From assembly GCA_028684915.1 (NCBI GenBank), contig JAQUEZ010000294.1, forward strand, positions 1 through 7,198: a DNA stretch of 7,198 nucleotides. The letters run 5' to 3'. Shown one piece after another: positions 4,878 through 7,198 of this stretch. A program made the position numbers and the translations under genes. Source of the stretch: Desulfobulbus sp. Its GTDB lineage: Bacteria; Desulfobacterota; Desulfobulbia; Desulfobulbales; Desulfobulbaceae. The number at the start of each line of letters is the position of its first letter. Within the stretch, counting starts at the first letter, position 1. A model generated the notes under the pieces. That model searched no databases, had not been told where the DNA came from, and saw only the letters and a program-made list of their open reading frames with translations.

Positions 4878-5859
4878 AATAAAAACCGCCTTTCTGCTGG
4901 CTGGCGGCTGCGCTGGCTGTGAAATGAGCGTGGTCGATCTCTCGGAAAAATTGGTTGATGCCCTGGAGCACCTGGAAATCGTCTTTTGGGCCCCGACCGT
5001 GGCCGATGTCAAATACCAAGATCTCGAAGACATGCCGGACAAATCCATTGATCTGGCCTTTGTCGACGGTATGATCCGCAACAGCGAAAACCTGCATACC
5101 GTGCAGGTACTGCGGGCCAAATCCAAGGTGTTGGTGGCCTTAGGGGCCTGTGCCACTCTCGGCGGCATCGCAGCCCTAGGCGACCTGCACACCAAGGATG
5201 AACTATTCCGTCAGGCCTACAGAGATTCCTTTTCCACCGATAACCCAGATGATGTCTATCCATCGCCGGAATACCTCTTGGACGGCAAGTACGACCTGAC
5301 CCTCCCCGCTATCCTCGACAACTGCTCGACCATCGATCAGGTGGTGGATGTGGATTATTACGTTGGCGGCTGTCCGCCCCATCCCTCCTTTGTCGGCAAA
5401 CTGATCGGGGCTATTGTCGCCGGAGAGCTGCCGCCGGTAGGATCGTGGCTAACCAGCGGCAAGGCGGTCTGCGACACCTGCAAGCGAAACCCGACCCTCA
5501 CCGGCCAAGAACGTTTGCCCATTGGCGAGATAAAACGCACCATCGACGACCGGCCCGATCCCAACATCTGCCTGCTCCAACAAGGCTACATGTGTTTTGG
5601 TCCGGTGACCCAGGGTGACTGCGGCGCCTCTTGCCTCAACGTCAATATCCCCTGTCGTGGCTGCGGCGGCCCGATTCCTGGGATCAAGGATTTCGGCGCC
5701 CGCTGTGTTTCCACCCTGGCCTCGAGCATGGAGAGCGAGGCTGTTGCCGCCCAGTTTATTGAAAAATACAACGATATGGCCAAGATGTTCTATCGCTACA
5801 GCCATACGGCCTCGAAACTCAATCATCGGGTCGCCGAGCAGAAGGAGAAAGCAGCATGA
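4867..5859 (+). CDS. mvhG: MvhG: small subunit of F420-non-reducing (group 3c-type) [NiFe] hydrogenase
   Basis: This 330-residue electron-transfer subunit links the nickel site of MvhA to MvhD. The proximal-cluster ligands are visible as GGCAGCE (C15, C18), GACATLGG (C95) and GGCPPHP (C169). The C-terminal part carries a second group of cysteines: C202, C205, C235, C243, C252, C256, C263, C266 and C280. These are enough for two further [4Fe-4S] clusters, as in MvhG. There is no twin-arginine signal, so the enzyme is cytoplasmic. The length is close to the family's usual size of about 300. A run of about 120 extra residues in front of ATG 4867 is open in this frame but is a shadow of mvhD. The gene overlaps mvhD by 11 bases and mvhA by 4 (ATGA), consistent with translational coupling and equal stoichiometry. 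Confidence 0.95.
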   Translation: MANKIKTAFLLAGGCAGCEMSVVDLSEKLVDALEHLEIVFWAPTVADVKYQDLEDMPDKSIDLAFVDGMIRNSENLHTVQVLRAKSKVLVALGACATLGGIAALGDLHTKDELFRQAYRDSFSTDNPDDVYPSPEYLLDGKYDLTLPAILDNCSTIDQVVDVDYYVGGCPPHPSFVGKLIGAIVAGELPPVGSWLTSGKAVCDTCKRNPTLTGQERLPIGEIKRTIDDRPDPNICLLQQGYMCFGPVTQGDCGASCLNVNIPCRGCGGPIPGIKDFGARCVSTLASSMESEAVAAQFIEKYNDMAKMFYRYSHTASKLNHRVAEQKEKAA

Positions 5860-7198
5860 AAAAAATTGAAATCAGCCCAATTACCCGTCTCGAGGGTCAT
5901 GGCAAAATCGCCATTTTCCTGGATGATGCCGGCAATGTGGACGACGCCTTCTTTCAGACCGTCGAGTTCCGCGGCTTTGAGAAATTCCTCCAGGGCATGC
6001 CCATGGAAGAGGTACCGCGAACGGTGTCCACTGTTTGCGGTGTCTGTCGTGGTGTCCACTTTACCGCCTCGATGAAGGCCTCGGACGGCGTTTTCGGTGT
6101 TACCCCACCTCCGGCAGGGCGCAAGTTGCGCGAGTTGTTCTTCAACGCCCACTATGTCGAGGATCACTCGGTTATTCTTTATGCCCTGGGACTGCCGGAC
6201 TTTGTCGTCGGGCCGGAAGCCAATCCCGCCGAACGTAACGTGGTCGGCCTAATCAACGCCGTTGGCGCGGAAGTGGGCCGTGAGGTCCTGCGTCGGCGCG
6301 GTCTGGCGGTCAAGATCTTCGAGCTCTTGGGCGGCAAGCCCAACCATCCGGTGGCTGCCATTCCCGGTGGCTGGTCGAAACAGCTCAACGAAGAGGAGCG
6401 CAAGCAGATCGAAGAATGGTCCAAGGAGTTGGTTGGCTTGGGCGAGATGACGCTCAAAGTCTTTGAGGATGTGGTGCTGAAAAACGACAAGTACATGGAG
6501 CTGGTCACCGGTGATATGTACAAGGTCGAGGTCGGCTACATGGGTTCGGTGGACGAAAACGATAACATCACCTACTACGACGGCACCCAGAAGATCATCG
6601 ACTCCGAGGGCAAGCTGGTCGGATCCTTCAAGGGTAAGGAATATCTTGATTTTATCTCCGAGCGTGTGCAACCCTGGACGTATTTAAAGTTCCCGTATCA
6701 GAAAAAAATTGGTCCTTGGAAGGGGATTGTCGAAGGTCCGGGCACTAACATTTACGCAGTTGGACCGCTGGCGCGGATGAACATCGTCAAAGGCATGGAC
6801 ACGCCGCTGGCGCAAAAGCACTTTGAGAAATTCCACGCCACTTTTGGCGCCAAGCCGGTGCACAATGTCCTGGCCTACCACTGGGCGCGGGCCATTGAGT
6901 TGCTCAACGCAGCCGAGAAGTGCCTCCAGCTCTCCCGTGATCCGGAGATCACCAGCAAGGACACCTGGAACAAACCGACCTCCTGTCCGGGCGAGGGGGT
7001 GGGGATCATTGAGGCGCCGCGCGGCACCCTGATCCACCACTACTGCACCGACGACAAGGGCATCGTCACCAATGCCAACCTGATCGTGGCCACCACCCAC
7101 AACAACGCCCCAATCAACCTGGCAGTAAAAAAAGCGGCCAAGCACTTCATCAAAAATGGTAATGTATCCCCTGCAATGCTCAACTACGTGGAGATGGC
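5856..7198 (+). CDS. mvhA: MvhA: large catalytic subunit of group 3c-type [NiFe] hydrogenase (3' end outside window)
   Basis: The frame is open from ATG 5856 to the right edge (447 codons plus two bases), so the C-terminus is missing. This is the H2-activating subunit. Visible family features are ITRLEGHG (R11-H15), TVEFRGFE (36-42), the first nickel-site cysteine pair C61 and C64 in VCGVCRGVH with H68, YAVGPLAR (300-307), and EAPRGTLIHHY (386-396), whose Arg is the conserved active-site-pocket residue. The second cysteine pair, DPCxxC near the end of the protein, would lie outside the window. AAGGAGA at 5842-5848 gives a 7-base spacing, and the start overlaps the mvhG stop. The odd point is that the usual RxCGxC has Thr59 in place of Arg. 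The protein is otherwise full-looking, and the context supports group 3c Mvh rather than an Ech-like or Nuo-like relative. Confidence 0.93.
   Translation, partial: MKKIEISPITRLEGHGKIAIFLDDAGNVDDAFFQTVEFRGFEKFLQGMPMEEVPRTVSTVCGVCRGVHFTASMKASDGVFGVTPPPAGRKLRELFFNAHYVEDHSVILYALGLPDFVVGPEANPAERNVVGLINAVGAEVGREVLRRRGLAVKIFELLGGKPNHPVAAIPGGWSKQLNEEERKQIEEWSKELVGLGEMTLKVFEDVVLKNDKYMELVTGDMYKVEVGYMGSVDENDNITYYDGTQKIIDSEGKLVGSFKGKEYLDFISERVQPWTYLKFPYQKKIGPWKGIVEGPGTNIYAVGPLARMNIVKGMDTPLAQKHFEKFHATFGAKPVHNVLAYHWARAIELLNAAEKCLQLSRDPEITSKDTWNKPTSCPGEGVGIIEAPRGTLIHHYCTDDKGIVTNANLIVATTHNNAPINLAVKKAAKHFIKNGNVSPAMLNYVEM

Noticed and set aside
4323..5195. Minus-strand open frame (290 codons) across hdrB, mvhD and mvhG
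   Set aside because: It is antisense to three recognised genes and has no domain features; a shadow frame.
1..7198. CRISPR array, tRNA, rRNA, insertion sequence or prophage signals
   Set aside because: No regularly spaced repeats, tRNA-like cloverleaf, transposase motif or terminal inverted repeats were seen; the window is an ordinary operon with its upstream region.

Overview
The window looks like part of a bacterial chromosome from an anaerobe, most likely a sulfate- or sulfur-metabolising Desulfobacterota (Desulfobulbales-like). That placement rests on gene content: a cytoplasmic heterodisulfide-reductase-like module linked to an Mvh-type [NiFe] hydrogenase. Strong Shine-Dalgarno sites and a plausible sigma-70 promoter support a bacterium. 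The genus cannot be fixed from this window.

Layout, all on the + strand. Positions 1-359 hold the C-terminal end of an amidohydrolase-2-type metal-dependent hydrolase, followed by a terminator-like hairpin (391-418). Positions 360-901 are a 542-base non-coding, AT-rich, A-tract-rich region. It contains a C-rich and G-poor stretch, many GCGAA/TTCGC pentamers, a candidate promoter (717-745) overlapped by the dyad ATTGCG-N10-CGCAAT, a roughly 150-nt leader, and a perfect FNR-consensus palindrome TTGAT-N4-ATCAA (875-888) beside the first ribosome binding site. From 902 to the right edge runs one six-gene operon: hdrA (902-2911), hdrC (2927-3430), hdrB (3535-4452), mvhD (4452-4877), mvhG (4867-5859) and mvhA (5856 to beyond the edge). 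The last four genes overlap by 1, 11 and 4 bases. Only the hdrC-hdrB junction is loose: 104 bases with a stable-looking hairpin at 3479-3510.

How the genes work together. In methanogens MvhADG-HdrABC is a cytoplasmic flavin-based electron-bifurcating complex. MvhA/MvhG split H2, MvhD passes electrons to the FAD of HdrA, and HdrA sends one electron towards ferredoxin and the other through HdrC to the two noncubane clusters of HdrB, which reduce a disulfide. Nearly all the cofactor ligands expected for this chain are present here, including both complete five-cysteine sets of HdrB. A functional H2:ferredoxin/disulfide oxidoreductase is therefore the best reading. Bacteria of this kind are not known to use the CoM-S-S-CoB heterodisulfide, so the natural disulfide (or DsrC-like partner) is the open question.

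The protein machinery belongs to known families. The less expected material is an atypical nickel-site motif in MvhA, a stretched cluster motif in HdrA, and the dense regulatory architecture upstream of hdrA.
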